Notes: generated by a model not told the origin, from the letters alone. A stretch of DNA of 14,336 bases from Clostridium sp. (GCA_003539755.1 DPOH01000335.1:1-14336); one strand, 5' to 3'. Counted from the first letter of the stretch, positions 6,658 to 14,113 are shown. Numbers and translations: made by a program.

Positions 6658-6681
6658 AAGTCGGAGTGTTCCGACTTTTAA
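6654..6681. terminator. bidirectional rho-independent terminator
   Basis: A perfect 12-base-pair stem (6654-6665 with 6670-6681) with the tetraloop GTGT. It serves the small membrane-protein gene on the plus strand, whose stop codon is in the stem, and the PHP-domain gene on the minus strand, whose stop codon follows immediately. T-tracts are short on both sides. Confidence 0.8.
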
Positions 6682-7689
6682 TTATTCTCTAAATATAGGC
6701 GAACTTATAGCAATTTTACCGTCAGATAGAATAATTTTTATCACATACCATGTTTCATTTTCTTTAGGATCATGTTTATATAAATATTTTATTCTGTTTA
6801 AATTTAAATCATTAATTCTTTTTATGATTGAAGCTCCATTTGATATTATTTGAATTTCAGATATCTTATTACTTAAATCTTGAGTGAAAATAGAAAATTC
6901 CAGTTTGCTATCAACTTTGGGTACTGAAGCTCCCATGAATACATTATTAATTGTAAAATATAATATAAGACTTCTTGATTCAGTTGAGTAAGTATGTCGT
7001 AATCTAAAAGCTGAAACGAGAGATGAAGAGGTAAGTTCTTTTGAAATAATACACGTTAAGTTTTCATCGTCACCAAAATTGAGTCTATGATTATCCTGGC
7101 TATTTATAGCTCCTAGTTTCCAGCCTTTATCTAGAAGACTATAATAGTACTTATCATATCGTGTGTATTTATTAGGATAAGATCCATTTCCTACTTCAAT
7201 TGATGTAATAATTCTATTTAAAATTGGATTATATTCTAAATGTTCAATCTGTTTATGAGGATGATTTATACAGATAAAAGCATTTGGATTATTAATCATC
7301 CATAACATTAAGAGTTGAAGATTATTTACAGTTCCAGTAAAAAATCTTGAAGGATTAACTATATTAATATCACCAAATGGATTAGTTTTGCTTTCAAAGC
7401 CTATCATTGATAAAAAATTTTCATGCTTTCTATTGTAACGGGAAGAAAGATAGTTAGCAGCTTCCCATTTACTTAATTCGTTTCCTTTTACTCTTACAGT
7501 TTTGGTTAAATAATTATTATGATCTGTTAATATTAAAAAATTAAGACCATTATGACGTGCATAATCAAAAGCTTCAATGGGAGTTCCTCTTCCTGTGGAG
7601 AAGCCTGAGTGGGAGTGAGGTATACCATAATAAAATTTTAAGCTGTCTAAATCAAGAGTTTTAGATTTATCTGAAAGCTTTTTACCCAA
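6682..7689 (-). CDS. PHP-domain metal-dependent phosphoesterase
   Basis: A 335-residue cytoplasmic protein with the metal-binding motifs of the PHP superfamily in order: PHSH (H25, H27), LTDHNN (D56, H57), GFE (E99), NHPH (H143), EVGNG (E165) and SQDNH (D199, H201). These would hold a three-metal site that hydrolyses a phosphate ester or phosphoanhydride; the substrate is unknown. Stand-alone PHP proteins include histidinol phosphatase and nucleotide phosphatases, but no neighbour supports a choice. The last 100 residues are probably a beta-rich C-terminal domain, which I infer from composition only. The start is a TTG at 7689 with GGAGG seven bases upstream. It converges with the small membrane-protein gene and shares a terminator with it. 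Confidence 0.85.
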   Translation of the reverse strand: MGKKLSDKSKTLDLDSLKFYYGIPHSHSGFSTGRGTPIEAFDYARHNGLNFLILTDHNNYLTKTVRVKGNELSKWEAANYLSSRYNRKHENFLSMIGFESKTNPFGDINIVNPSRFFTGTVNNLQLLMLWMINNPNAFICINHPHKQIEHLEYNPILNRIITSIEVGNGSYPNKYTRYDKYYYSLLDKGWKLGAINSQDNHRLNFGDDENLTCIISKELTSSSLVSAFRLRHTYSTESRSLILYFTINNVFMGASVPKVDSKLEFSIFTQDLSNKISEIQIISNGASIIKRINDLNLNRIKYLYKHDPKENETWYVIKIILSDGKIAISSPIFRE

Positions 7690-8087
7690 TTTAATACCTC
7701 CTAAAAATTATTTATAGTATATATTATTAGGGAACAATCTAAAATAATGACAAGAATAAAATCTAATGATAAAATAACTTTTGTATTTATATGAGTTAGA
7801 TGAACATTTATAAAATAATTATGCAATAGAATAAAATTTTTCATTGTATTAGAACTATAATATTAAATAAAGTTAAAATAGACAATAATATTATAGTAAG
7901 GTATAGTTGCAAAAATTTTCAATAAGGAATACAGAGATTATACTCTTATTTAAGTAATAAAACATAAGACACAAGAAAATACTAAAATAAAAATAGAATT
8001 TAATAAAAAATCCTATAAAAATACGTAAAAGTATGAAATAAAAAATTATAAATATACAGCTGATGCTAGCTGATGGAGGAGTAAAGA
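7690..8087. other. 398-base divergent intergenic region, very AT-rich
   Basis: This separates the minus-strand PHP gene from the plus-strand cvfB. It holds a long inverted repeat (7854-7897), a possible plus-strand promoter with TTTTCA at 7916-7921 and TATACT at 7939-7944 (spacer 17), and a short direct repeat AGCTGATG at 8058-8065 and 8068-8075 just before the cvfB ribosome binding site. The first promoter would give a leader of about 140 bases. I see no coding potential: the open stretches here are chance or antisense to cvfB. Confidence 0.5.
7854..7897. repeat. perfect 11-base inverted repeat with a TATAAT in each arm
   Basis: ACTATAATATT at 7854-7864 and AATATTATAGT at 7887-7897 are exact inverted copies around 22 bases. 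Each arm contains TATAAT reading outward into its own strand's direction, so the two could be mirrored -10 boxes or a regulator's paired sites. No T-run follows, so it is not a terminator. The -35 positions are unconvincing on both strands. Confidence 0.45.
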
Positions 8088-8924
8088 ATGATAGTATTAG
8101 GACAATATTGTACATTAAAAGTAAGTAAAAAAGTTGAATTTGGATATTATCTAGAAGATAAATTTGGAGATGAAGTATTATTACCAAAGGGTGCAGCAAA
8201 AGGGCACGATATAAAAGAAGGTGATACACTTACTGTATTTGTATATAGAGATTCAAAAGATAGAATGATATCAACATTAAAGAAACCATTAATAACTTCT
8301 GGAGAAATTGCATATTTAGAAGTTGTTGCTCAAACTGGAATAGGTGCTTTCGTAGATATGGGGTTAGAAAGAGATTTATTTGTTCCTTTAAAAGAGCAAA
8401 CTTACAAATTAAAAACTGGTGAAAAGTATTTATTCTACATGTACATAGATAAAACTGATAGACTAGCTGGTACTACAAAGATATATCCTTACTTAGAAAT
8501 GGCTGAGGAAGGGAAATATAAAGTAAATGATGAAGTTTCTGCAATAGTGTATGAAACAAACGAAAATAACACATTAAATGTTGCTATAGATGGAAAGTAT
8601 AGAGGATTAATCTTAGCAAATGAACATTTTGAATTCATATATCCAGGTCAAGAAATAAAAGCTAGGGTAAAAAGAATATATGAAGATGGAACTATAGGTA
8701 TATCAACTAGAAAGAAGAGACTTGACGCAAGAGAAGAATTAAGTGAAAAGATATTACAAGTATTAAAAGCTAATGGTGGATTTATGCCATTTAACGATAA
8801 ATCATCGCCTGAAGATATAAAAAGAGAATTTAACACAAGTAAAAACTATTTCAAGATGACTCTTGGTGGATTAATGAAAAAGAAGCTTATAATTCAAGAT
8901 AAAGAAGGAACTAGATTGCTTTAG
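8088..8924 (+). CDS. cvfB: S1-like RNA-binding protein CvfB (YitL family)
   Basis: A 278-residue cytoplasmic protein with the CvfB layout: three S1-like OB folds (about 1-62, 69-133 and 144-207) and a C-terminal winged helix (about 215-278). Recognisable stretches are MIVLGQYCTLKVSKKVEFGYYL, GIGAFVDMGLERDLFVPLKEQ, PGQEIKARVKRIYEDGTIGIS and FNTSKNYFKMTLGGLMKKKLI. In Staphylococcus CvfB affects virulence gene expression and binds RNA. In clostridia its role is unstudied as far as I know, and a general RNA or translation role is inferred. The ATG is preceded by GGAGG at 8075-8079. It stands alone, downstream of a long AT-rich region and upstream of a strong bidirectional terminator. Confidence 0.92.
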   Translation: MIVLGQYCTLKVSKKVEFGYYLEDKFGDEVLLPKGAAKGHDIKEGDTLTVFVYRDSKDRMISTLKKPLITSGEIAYLEVVAQTGIGAFVDMGLERDLFVPLKEQTYKLKTGEKYLFYMYIDKTDRLAGTTKIYPYLEMAEEGKYKVNDEVSAIVYETNENNTLNVAIDGKYRGLILANEHFEFIYPGQEIKARVKRIYEDGTIGISTRKKRLDAREELSEKILQVLKANGGFMPFNDKSSPEDIKREFNTSKNYFKMTLGGLMKKKLIIQDKEGTRLL

Positions 8925-8987
8925 TTTGTTTTTATATATACTTTAGCTAAGCATAATATAATATTTTAAATGATTATTTATAGTGAT

Positions 8988-9026
8988 AAAAATAGTACTT
9001 AAATTCAATATTTAAGTACTATTTTT
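8988..9026. terminator. bidirectional rho-independent terminator
   Basis: A perfect 17-base-pair stem (8988-9004 with 9010-9026) with the loop TCAAT, ending in five A or T on each side. It closes cvfB on the plus strand and the spoVAF-like gene on the minus strand, whose stop codon is one base away. Confidence 0.92.
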
Positions 9027-9027
9027 A

Positions 9028-10449
9028 TTATGATTTTTGAACATCTTTTGATGTCTTTATTCTAAATATAAGAGTTCTTAGTTTCTTCCAATTAAAAGGT
9101 ACTAAAGGATAGAAATAAGGTGCACCAACAACAGTCTTTGTACGTGCCATTATAATTATCATTAAAATTATTCCGCCAATTAAGCCATACATACCAAATA
9201 TTTCGGACAAAATCAGTAGAAGAACTCTCATAAATTTAAGTGCGTAACTCATTTCTATACTTGGCTGAGAGAAACCAGCTAATGCTACAATAGACATATA
9301 TAATACAGATTGGTTTGTAAACCATCCAGTATTTATAGCATATTCACCTATAATTAAACCACCAATAACAGAAAGGGAAGTACCTAATGGACTAGGTGTA
9401 TTTAATGATGCAAGCTTTAGACCATCTATTGCAAATTCAAGTATCATAAATTGCCAAAACATTGGAACTCTATACTCGGCCTCGGGCTTTAGAAAATCAA
9501 AGAAAGCAGGAAGTCTTATAGCTCCAGTTGTGTATAATAAAAAAACTGGAATTAAAAATATTGTAGCTAATGAAGTAAGGTTTCTTACGATTCTTAAATA
9601 ATTTCCAGTGAAAAGCGGAAAATAATAATCATTTACATCTTGAAGAAAGTCAAAAACGGTTGTAGGCATTATTATTACATTAGGTGAATTATCAACTATT
9701 AGTACGAACTTTCCTTCAACTAAGTGAGCCGCAGTAACATCTGGTCTTTCTGTATATCGCACTTTTGGAAAAGGATTAAGTAAATTTTTTGTAACCATAG
9801 TATCTACTAAACTTTGGTCACCTACAGTTAATGCATTTATATCAATTTTATTTAATTTATCTTGTATTATTTTTAGAACTTCAGGATCAGCTATACCATC
9901 TATGTAGCCTATGCATACATCTGTCTTTGAAACATTACCTATTTGATGTATTTCAAAGACAAGCCTTGGATCTCTTATTCTTCTTCGTAAAAGACCTGTA
10001 TTAAACACAAGTTTTTCTATAAATGCATCTCTACTTCCTCTTAATGTTTTTTCTTTTTCTGGCTCAGAAGAATCTTTGCCGGGATAAGTACGTAAATCTA
10101 AAATGAAGAAATATTTATAACCATCTACGTATATTATTGTTTGGCCAGTTAAAAGTGCATTTATAACCAAGGTTAAATCTTTTTCTTTTTCTACTGATAC
10201 ATGAGGAATTTTGGTGAGCATAAAATCATCACCTGTTTCTAATTTATCCATAGTTTCAATAGATATTTTAAAGAAACTTTTTAAAATATCTTCCATAATA
10301 ACATCTTTTATAAACCCATTAATATAGTACAAGACTGCACCACGATTTGCTACCATAAATTTTCTTTCAACTATATCAAAACTCTTATCTACAACTAAGT
10401 GAGAGTGAATCAGGTCTATATTTTTTTGAATATTTGATGAAATATCCAT
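9028..10449 (-). CDS. spoVAF: GerA-family spore germination protein, SpoVAF-like
   Basis: A 473-residue inner-spore-membrane protein. The N-terminal soluble half carries GerA-family landmarks (RGSRDAFIEKLVFNTGLLRRRIRDPRL, VGYIDG-like IGYIDGIADPEVL). Then come RPDVTAAHLVEGKFVLIVDNSPNVIIMPTTVFDF (about 235-266), which looks closest to SpoVAF, and four or five membrane helices (about 292 to 435) with SPLGTSLSVIGGLIIGEYA. In Bacillus, SpoVAF belongs to the spoVA region and helps amplify germination. Here no spoVA, gerAB or gerAC neighbour is present. I start it at the ATG 10449. An in-frame GTG at 10464 overlaps the ribosome binding site itself (AGAGAGGTG, 10462-10470) and is too close to use. 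A sigma-G promoter at 10489-10519 supports forespore expression. GerA family is certain; SpoVAF as subfamily is likely, not proven. Confidence 0.85.
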   Translation of the reverse strand: MDISSNIQKNIDLIHSHLVVDKSFDIVERKFMVANRGAVLYYINGFIKDVIMEDILKSFFKISIETMDKLETGDDFMLTKIPHVSVEKEKDLTLVINALLTGQTIIYVDGYKYFFILDLRTYPGKDSSEPEKEKTLRGSRDAFIEKLVFNTGLLRRRIRDPRLVFEIHQIGNVSKTDVCIGYIDGIADPEVLKIIQDKLNKIDINALTVGDQSLVDTMVTKNLLNPFPKVRYTERPDVTAAHLVEGKFVLIVDNSPNVIIMPTTVFDFLQDVNDYYFPLFTGNYLRIVRNLTSLATIFLIPVFLLYTTGAIRLPAFFDFLKPEAEYRVPMFWQFMILEFAIDGLKLASLNTPSPLGTSLSVIGGLIIGEYAINTGWFTNQSVLYMSIVALAGFSQPSIEMSYALKFMRVLLLILSEIFGMYGLIGGIILMIIIMARTKTVVGAPYFYPLVPFNWKKLRTLIFRIKTSKDVQKS

Positions 10450-10488
10450 ATGTATATCACACACCTCTCTTATGGAATTTTACAGAAG

Positions 10489-10519
10489 TAGTATGTGAAT
10501 AATGATAAAAATGTATACA
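10489..10519 (-). promoter_or_regulatory. sigma-G (forespore) promoter of the spoVAF-like gene
   Basis: On the minus strand TGTATA (10519-10514) and CATACTA (10495-10489) are separated by 18 bases. This fits the Bacillus sigma-G consensus, with GHATR at -35 and CATNNTA at -10, very well. Transcription would begin near 10481, leaving about 30 bases that contain the AGAGAGGTG site and supporting the ATG at 10449. Sigma-F recognises similar boxes, so it may also use this site. Confidence 0.75.
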
Positions 10520-10520
10520 T

Positions 10521-10563
10521 AAAAAATAGGGCTTGACTATATTTGCGTCAAACCTTATTTTTT
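10521..10563 (-). terminator. rho-independent terminator of the 100-residue unknown gene
   Basis: Arms at 10521-10537 and 10547-10563 pair over 17 positions with one G-T wobble and one mismatch, and the arms end in A- and T-runs. It lies just after the stop codon of the small gene at 10566-10868 and insulates the sigma-G promoter, whose -35 box begins two bases further on. Confidence 0.78.
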
Positions 10564-10565
10564 AT

Positions 10566-10868
10566 TTAGTTAAATTTGAATTTTATAGATATTTCCTTTA
10601 TTTCGCCTTTTGAATTTTTTCTTATTGAAAACTGTTTTATATCTTTTGCTTCATTTTCTAACTGATAATTTAATTCATTTATTGTTGCTTTGGCTTTCTT
10701 AGTTAAATCACCATCTTCAATTATTGAAAAACGATTTTTTCTACATATAGTTTCATTATTTTTGTCATCAATTATTACATAATATTCTGGAGCTTCTTCA
10801 ATTACATTGTATTCCTTATTTACTGTTAATGTTGAACATAATGTATCATCTAAACATTTTACTATCAT
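10566..10868 (-). CDS. 100-residue protein of unknown function
   Basis: I do not recognise this protein. It is soluble, rich in Lys, Glu and Ile, with no signal peptide or membrane segment. The first 50 residues look like a small beta domain (MIVKCLDD, VNKEYNVIEEAPEYYVIIDDKNNETICRKNRFSII), similar in style to SH3-like folds. Residues 55-78 look helical and the rest returns to beta strands with Lys. The ATG is preceded by AGGAGG eight bases upstream. A -10 box TATAAT lies on the minus strand at 10901-10896. A short inverted repeat, TGAAAT (10920-10925) with ATTTCA (10929-10934), sits at the -35 position. It is a single-gene unit with its own terminator. The good ribosome binding site and closed transcription unit suggest it is real. 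Confidence 0.72.
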   Translation of the reverse strand: MIVKCLDDTLCSTLTVNKEYNVIEEAPEYYVIIDDKNNETICRKNRFSIIEDGDLTKKAKATINELNYQLENEAKDIKQFSIRKNSKGEIKEISIKFKFN

Positions 10869-11075
10869 TGTAAATACCTCCTATATCTTACATGTATTAT
10901 ATATAAATTTTAGTACTAATGAAATTGGATTTCAATAATAAAAATATGTAAAAATAATTTTTGTGAATTATTATGAAAATGAATACATAAAGGAAAAAAT
11001 TTATTTTTTATATTATAGATTTTATTTTAAATATTTATTTGATAAAACCTTTGTATAGAGAAACATGTCCAAGTT

Positions 11076-11084
11076 TGGTATAAT
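11076..11084 (+). promoter_or_regulatory. extended -10 promoter of yaaR
   Basis: TGGTATAAT is the same extended -10 form as the promoter at 2582-2609. No good -35 box lies 16-18 bases upstream (TTGTAT at 11051-11056 is too far), which extended -10 promoters tolerate. The leader to the start at 11116 is about 25 bases. Confidence 0.6.
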
Positions 11085-11115
11085 CGATTCATAAATAAGA
11101 AAGGAAATGAGAAAC

Positions 11116-11535
11116 ATGGAAATTGGAAGAGTAGGAAGAGGTACAGTAACTTCAGAAAGAAGGGTTACAGCAGGGAAAAAGGATTTTTCACATAGTTTTA
11201 ATCAACAGAGACAAAAGAAGTCAGAAGAACAATTAAATAAGATGATAAACGATATAAAAAAGAGAGGGAATAGACTTATAACTACTAAAACTTATGTGGA
11301 TGTAGTCATGTATAAGAAAATGATAAAGGAATACCTGCAGTCAATTCTTGAGTTTATGTATGAAACTAAAAAGGATATAAGTTTTTGGCAGACTCAGTAT
11401 TATATAACTGTAGATACAATAGATTCAAAGCTTGAAGAACTTACTGAAGCCTTGTTAAATGATGAAAAAGATTGTATAAATGTTGTAGCTGCAGTTGATG
11501 AAATTCAAGGGATGTTAGTTGATATTTATAGATAA
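11116..11535 (+). CDS. yaaR: YaaR (DUF327) family protein
   Basis: A 139-residue helical cytoplasmic protein of the YaaR/DUF327 family, close in length to Bacillus YaaR. Typical features are the short N-terminal MEIGRVGRG segment, then SFNQQRQKKSEEQLNKMINDIKKRGNRL, then KTYVDVVMYKKMIKEYLQSILEFMYE, and a helical C-terminus with LEELTEALLNDE. The molecular function is not established. I start it at the ATG 11116 because AAGGA at 11101-11105 leaves ten bases. The in-frame ATG at 11107 is one base from that site, and family members begin near this residue. It is a single gene with an extended -10 promoter and its own terminator, and does not belong to the ABC operon downstream. Confidence 0.88.
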   Translation: MEIGRVGRGTVTSERRVTAGKKDFSHSFNQQRQKKSEEQLNKMINDIKKRGNRLITTKTYVDVVMYKKMIKEYLQSILEFMYETKKDISFWQTQYYITVDTIDSKLEELTEALLNDEKDCINVVAAVDEIQGMLVDIYR

Positions 11536-11592
11536 GCAATAATTGAAAGTTAATATATATTTATCAGATTAATAATGTTTTAATAAATAATT

Positions 11593-11634
11593 AAAAAGTC
11601 ATAGGTAGATTTAGTAATGTGCCTGTGATTTTTT
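11593..11634 (+). terminator. rho-independent terminator of yaaR
   Basis: AAAAAGTCATAGG (11593-11605) pairs with CCTGTGATTTTTT (11622-11634) with two G-T wobbles around a 16-base loop, and more T residues follow. It lies about 60 bases after the yaaR stop codon and about 100 before the ABC operon. Confidence 0.65.
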
Positions 11635-11649
11635 TATATCAAAATATAA

Positions 11650-11713
11650 TTGTATTTTTTTATATGTATGATAGTATATGTATTGTATTAGAATACCAAT
11701 AATTAATTGTTAT
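11650..11713 (+). promoter_or_regulatory. promoter and candidate operator of the ABC operon
   Basis: TTGTAT at 11650-11655 and TAGTAT at 11672-11677 (spacer 16) are a possible promoter. Downstream, ATACCAAT at 11693-11700 and ATTGTTAT at 11706-11713 form an inverted repeat with one mismatch and a five-base spacer, placed between promoter and ribosome binding site where a repressor would act. The form is like operators of Rrf2-type regulators such as CymR, but I cannot verify the consensus. No riboswitch-like structure fits in this 95-base region. Confidence 0.4.
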
Positions 11714-11731
11714 AGAAAGTAGAGGATATAA

Positions 11732-12718
11732 ATGAGGAAAAAATTATTATTATTAGCAGTATTAAGTGTGTTTACTTTTGTTGGATGTGGTAGTAATCAA
11801 AGTGTTCAGCAACAAAGTGAAATGGTTGAAACAAAAGAAATTACTTTTTCAGTACCAGATGGGCTCCCAGCCATTGCAAATGCTAAAATTATAAAGGAAG
11901 ATCCTGAAATTAAAGAGGGATATAAGGTAAATTATACAATTGAAAAGAACTCTGAGTCTTTGGTTACCAGTGTTATGAAAGGTGAACCAGATATTGTTGT
12001 GGTTCCTTCAAATGTAGCAGCAACTGTATATAATAAAACAAAAAATTATAAAATAGCAGGAACTGTTGGATGGGGCTCCCTTTATGTTGGCACTACAGAT
12101 AAAAGTGGAAGTTATGATCTTAAAGGAAAAGAAGTTTATAATATAGGAAAAGGTTTAACACCAGATCTTGTAACTAAGAGTATCTTTATGGGAAAAGGAA
12201 TTGATATTGACAAGGATATTAATTTTACATATGTAAATGGAGTTTCAGAACTTGCGCCAGTAATATTATCGGGAAAAGCTCAATATGCAGTTATTCCTGA
12301 ACCGGCTTTATCTACAGTACAGACTAAGAATGCAGAATTTACAACTTTAATGGATTTGAATGAAGAATGGAAGAATATAAATAATACAGAATACGGTTTC
12401 CCTCAATCAACATTAATAGTAAAAAATGATTTGATAGAAAATGATGAAGAATTTGTTGATGCTCTTTTAGATAAAGTTAAAGAAAGCACTGAATGGATGT
12501 ATGATGAAAAAGATACTTTAGGTGATTACTGTGAAGAAATAGGAGTATCAGCTAAAAAAACTATAATAACTAAAGCAGTAGATAGAGCAAATATAAAATA
12601 TGTGCCTGTTAAAGATTGCATAAATGAATACGAAACTTATTTTGCAAAATTAAATGAATTTGATCCAAGTACAATAGGAGGAAGTATGCCTGATGAAGGA
12701 GTCTTCATGGAGAAATAA
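11732..12718 (+). CDS. ABC importer substrate-binding lipoprotein (SsuA/NMT1-like)
   Basis: A 328-residue secreted lipoprotein. The signal peptide is short (MRKK then a hydrophobic stretch) with the lipobox FVGC; C19 would be lipid-anchored outside the membrane. The mature part has the two-lobe layout of the SsuA/TauA/NrtA/NMT1 class: EITFSVPDGLPAIANAKI, then VMKGEPDIVVVPSNVAA, GWGSLYVGTTD, DLKGKEVYNIGKGLTPDLVTKSI and SGKAQYAVIPEPALSTV. Such proteins capture sulfonates, nitrate, thiamine precursors or similar small molecules; the actual ligand is not readable here. The ATG follows AGAGG by seven bases. It is the first gene of a three-gene operon and overlaps the permease gene by 26 bases, so the two are translated together. 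Confidence 0.87.
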   Translation: MRKKLLLLAVLSVFTFVGCGSNQSVQQQSEMVETKEITFSVPDGLPAIANAKIIKEDPEIKEGYKVNYTIEKNSESLVTSVMKGEPDIVVVPSNVAATVYNKTKNYKIAGTVGWGSLYVGTTDKSGSYDLKGKEVYNIGKGLTPDLVTKSIFMGKGIDIDKDINFTYVNGVSELAPVILSGKAQYAVIPEPALSTVQTKNAEFTTLMDLNEEWKNINNTEYGFPQSTLIVKNDLIENDEEFVDALLDKVKESTEWMYDEKDTLGDYCEEIGVSAKKTIITKAVDRANIKYVPVKDCINEYETYFAKLNEFDPSTIGGSMPDEGVFMEK

Positions 12719-13448
12719 AATTTATTTATTAATATCATTTATATGTTTTTTAATATTATGGCAATTTACGGCTATAATATTAAATAATGATATTTATCTC
12801 CCACGAATAGAACAGGTCATAGCAGCTATTAAGAATATTGTAAATAGCAGAGATTTTGTATTATCTATATTAAGCAGTTTTTTAAGAACTAGTTTAAGTT
12901 ATCTTATAGCATTGATTTTAGCAGTAATTTTAGGAGTACTCTCAGTTGTGTATCCATTTTTTCAATATATGATTAGACCATTAAATTCTATAATAAGGAC
13001 AATACCTACTTTGGTACTTGTTGTGCTGGTACTTATATGGTTTGATAAAGATATGACTCCGTTTATAGTAGGTTTTGCAGTAGTTTTTCCTATAATATTT
13101 GAAGGTATACGTAATACTATAATTAATTTTGATGGTAAGATAATAGACATGGTTGAGATTTATGAAGTAAGCACAAAGGATAAAATCATAAAGATATATC
13201 TACCTCTCATTGGATATTATATAGCTAATATTTTTGTGTCTACATTTTCATTAACATTTAAAGTTGTAATTGCTGGTGAAGTATATGGACAGCCTAAGTA
13301 TGGAATAGGATCCCAGGTTCAGCTTGAAAAAGTGAATTTTAATACTCCAGGTATTTTTGCATGGATTATTATTATAATGTTAATATCATTTGTGTTTGTG
13401 CTTATAAACAAAATTCTTCCTAGAAAAGCATGCAGGTGGTTAAAGTGA
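12693..13448 (+). CDS. ABC importer permease (SsuC/TauC-like)
   Basis: A 251-residue inner-membrane protein of the binding-protein-dependent permease class with about six membrane segments (near 10-30, 58-88, 98-117, 122-138, 172-196 and 220-240). The cytoplasmic coupling loop around 155-171 (IYEVSTKDKIIKIYLPLI) is the EAA-like region that contacts the ATPase. RPLNSIIRTIPTLVLVVLVLIWF and GEVYGQPKYGIGSQVQLEKVNFNTPGIFAW are typical of the SsuC/TauC group. The start at 12693 lies inside the end of the lipoprotein gene, with GGAGG at 12677-12681, 11 bases upstream. It overlaps the ATPase gene by four bases (GTGA at 13445-13448). Confidence 0.88.
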   Translation: MKESSWRNKIYLLISFICFLILWQFTAIILNNDIYLPRIEQVIAAIKNIVNSRDFVLSILSSFLRTSLSYLIALILAVILGVLSVVYPFFQYMIRPLNSIIRTIPTLVLVVLVLIWFDKDMTPFIVGFAVVFPIIFEGIRNTIINFDGKIIDMVEIYEVSTKDKIIKIYLPLIGYYIANIFVSTFSLTFKVVIAGEVYGQPKYGIGSQVQLEKVNFNTPGIFAWIIIIMLISFVFVLINKILPRKACRWLK

Positions 13449-14113
13449 ATATAGAAATAAATAACTTAAATAAGTCTTATGATGAACTGAGCATTTTTAA
13501 GGATTTTAATATCAAGATGTCAGATGATAAAATAAATTGTATAATAGGTCCGTCAGGATGTGGAAAAACTACATTTCTTAATATTGTAGCAGGTCTTGTA
13601 GGATGTGATAGTGGAAATTTAAATGGAATTTTAAAAAGTGATATAAGTTACATATTTCAAGAAGATAGACTTATTGAGTGGTTGACGGTTAAGGAAAATC
13701 TTCAGATTACTTTGAAGAAGTATTTTAATAAAACAAATCTTGATAATGAAATTGAAAAATTATTAGATATGGTAGGGATAAAAGAGGTAAAAGATAGGTA
13801 TCCCAATGAACTAAGTGGGGGGATGAGGCAGAGAGTTAATATAGCGAGAGCCTTTGGAAAACCTTCAAAGATAATACTTATGGACGAACCATTTAAATCA
13901 CTGGATTATAAACTGAAGTATACAATAATAGATGAGTTTAAAAATATACTGAATAAAAGTAAAAGACTTGTCATTCTTGTTACTCATGACATAGATGAAG
14001 CCATATATTTTGATGGGAGAATATTTGTATTTGGAAATAGTCCTGTTAAAATTCTTAAGGTGTTTGAAGAAGATTTGCAAAATAAGAAAAATGAAATACT
14101 AAATTTAATATAA
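13445..14113 (+). CDS. ABC importer ATPase (SsuB/TauB-like)
   Basis: A 222-residue nucleotide-binding subunit on the cytoplasmic side of the importer. Motifs are complete: Walker A GPSGCGKTT (35-43), Q-loop YIFQEDRLIEW (Q72), signature LSGGMRQR (123-130), Walker B IILMDEP (143-149), D-loop SLD, and H-loop THD (H181). QEDRLIEWLTVKENL is typical of the SsuB/TauB/NrtD group. I choose the GTG at 13445, which overlaps the permease stop as GTGA and has AGGTGG five bases upstream. An in-frame ATG at 13430 would add five residues but has no clear ribosome binding site. It is slightly shorter than many relatives. It closes the operon; a terminator lies at 14170-14204. Confidence 0.9.
   Translation: MNIEINNLNKSYDELSIFKDFNIKMSDDKINCIIGPSGCGKTTFLNIVAGLVGCDSGNLNGILKSDISYIFQEDRLIEWLTVKENLQITLKKYFNKTNLDNEIEKLLDMVGIKEVKDRYPNELSGGMRQRVNIARAFGKPSKIILMDEPFKSLDYKLKYTIIDEFKNILNKSKRLVILVTHDIDEAIYFDGRIFVFGNSPVKILKVFEEDLQNKKNEILNLI

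Noticed and set aside
6530..6853. Open frame of 107 codons on the plus strand
   Set aside because: It overlaps the small membrane-protein gene in another frame, runs through the terminator and is antisense to the PHP gene; no ribosome binding site.
8058..8075. Tandem AGCTGATG before cvfB as a regulatory repeat
   Set aside because: Only two 8-base copies, ten bases apart; too short to support a claim, so it is mentioned only within the intergenic entry.
7891..8229. Hydrophobic open frame of 112 codons on the minus strand
   Set aside because: It is antisense to the start of cvfB and otherwise lies in AT-rich intergenic DNA; the hydrophobic look comes from T-rich codons and no start signal is present.
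8648..8836. Minus-strand frame inside cvfB
   Set aside because: Shadow of a clear gene, no start signal.
10450..10464. GTG at 10464 as start of the spoVAF-like gene
   Set aside because: The GTG lies within the AGAGAGGTG ribosome binding site; the ATG at 10449 is used instead, and the sigma-G promoter geometry agrees.
11636..11731. Riboswitch (for example TPP or S-box) before the ABC operon
   Set aside because: Fewer than 100 bases, no GC-rich conserved core and no multi-stem structure; only promoter-like boxes and one inverted repeat.
12962..13150. Minus-strand frame inside the permease gene
   Set aside because: Shadow of a clear gene with complete family features.
13898..14080. Minus-strand frame inside the ATPase gene
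   Set aside because: Shadow of a clear gene with all ABC motifs.
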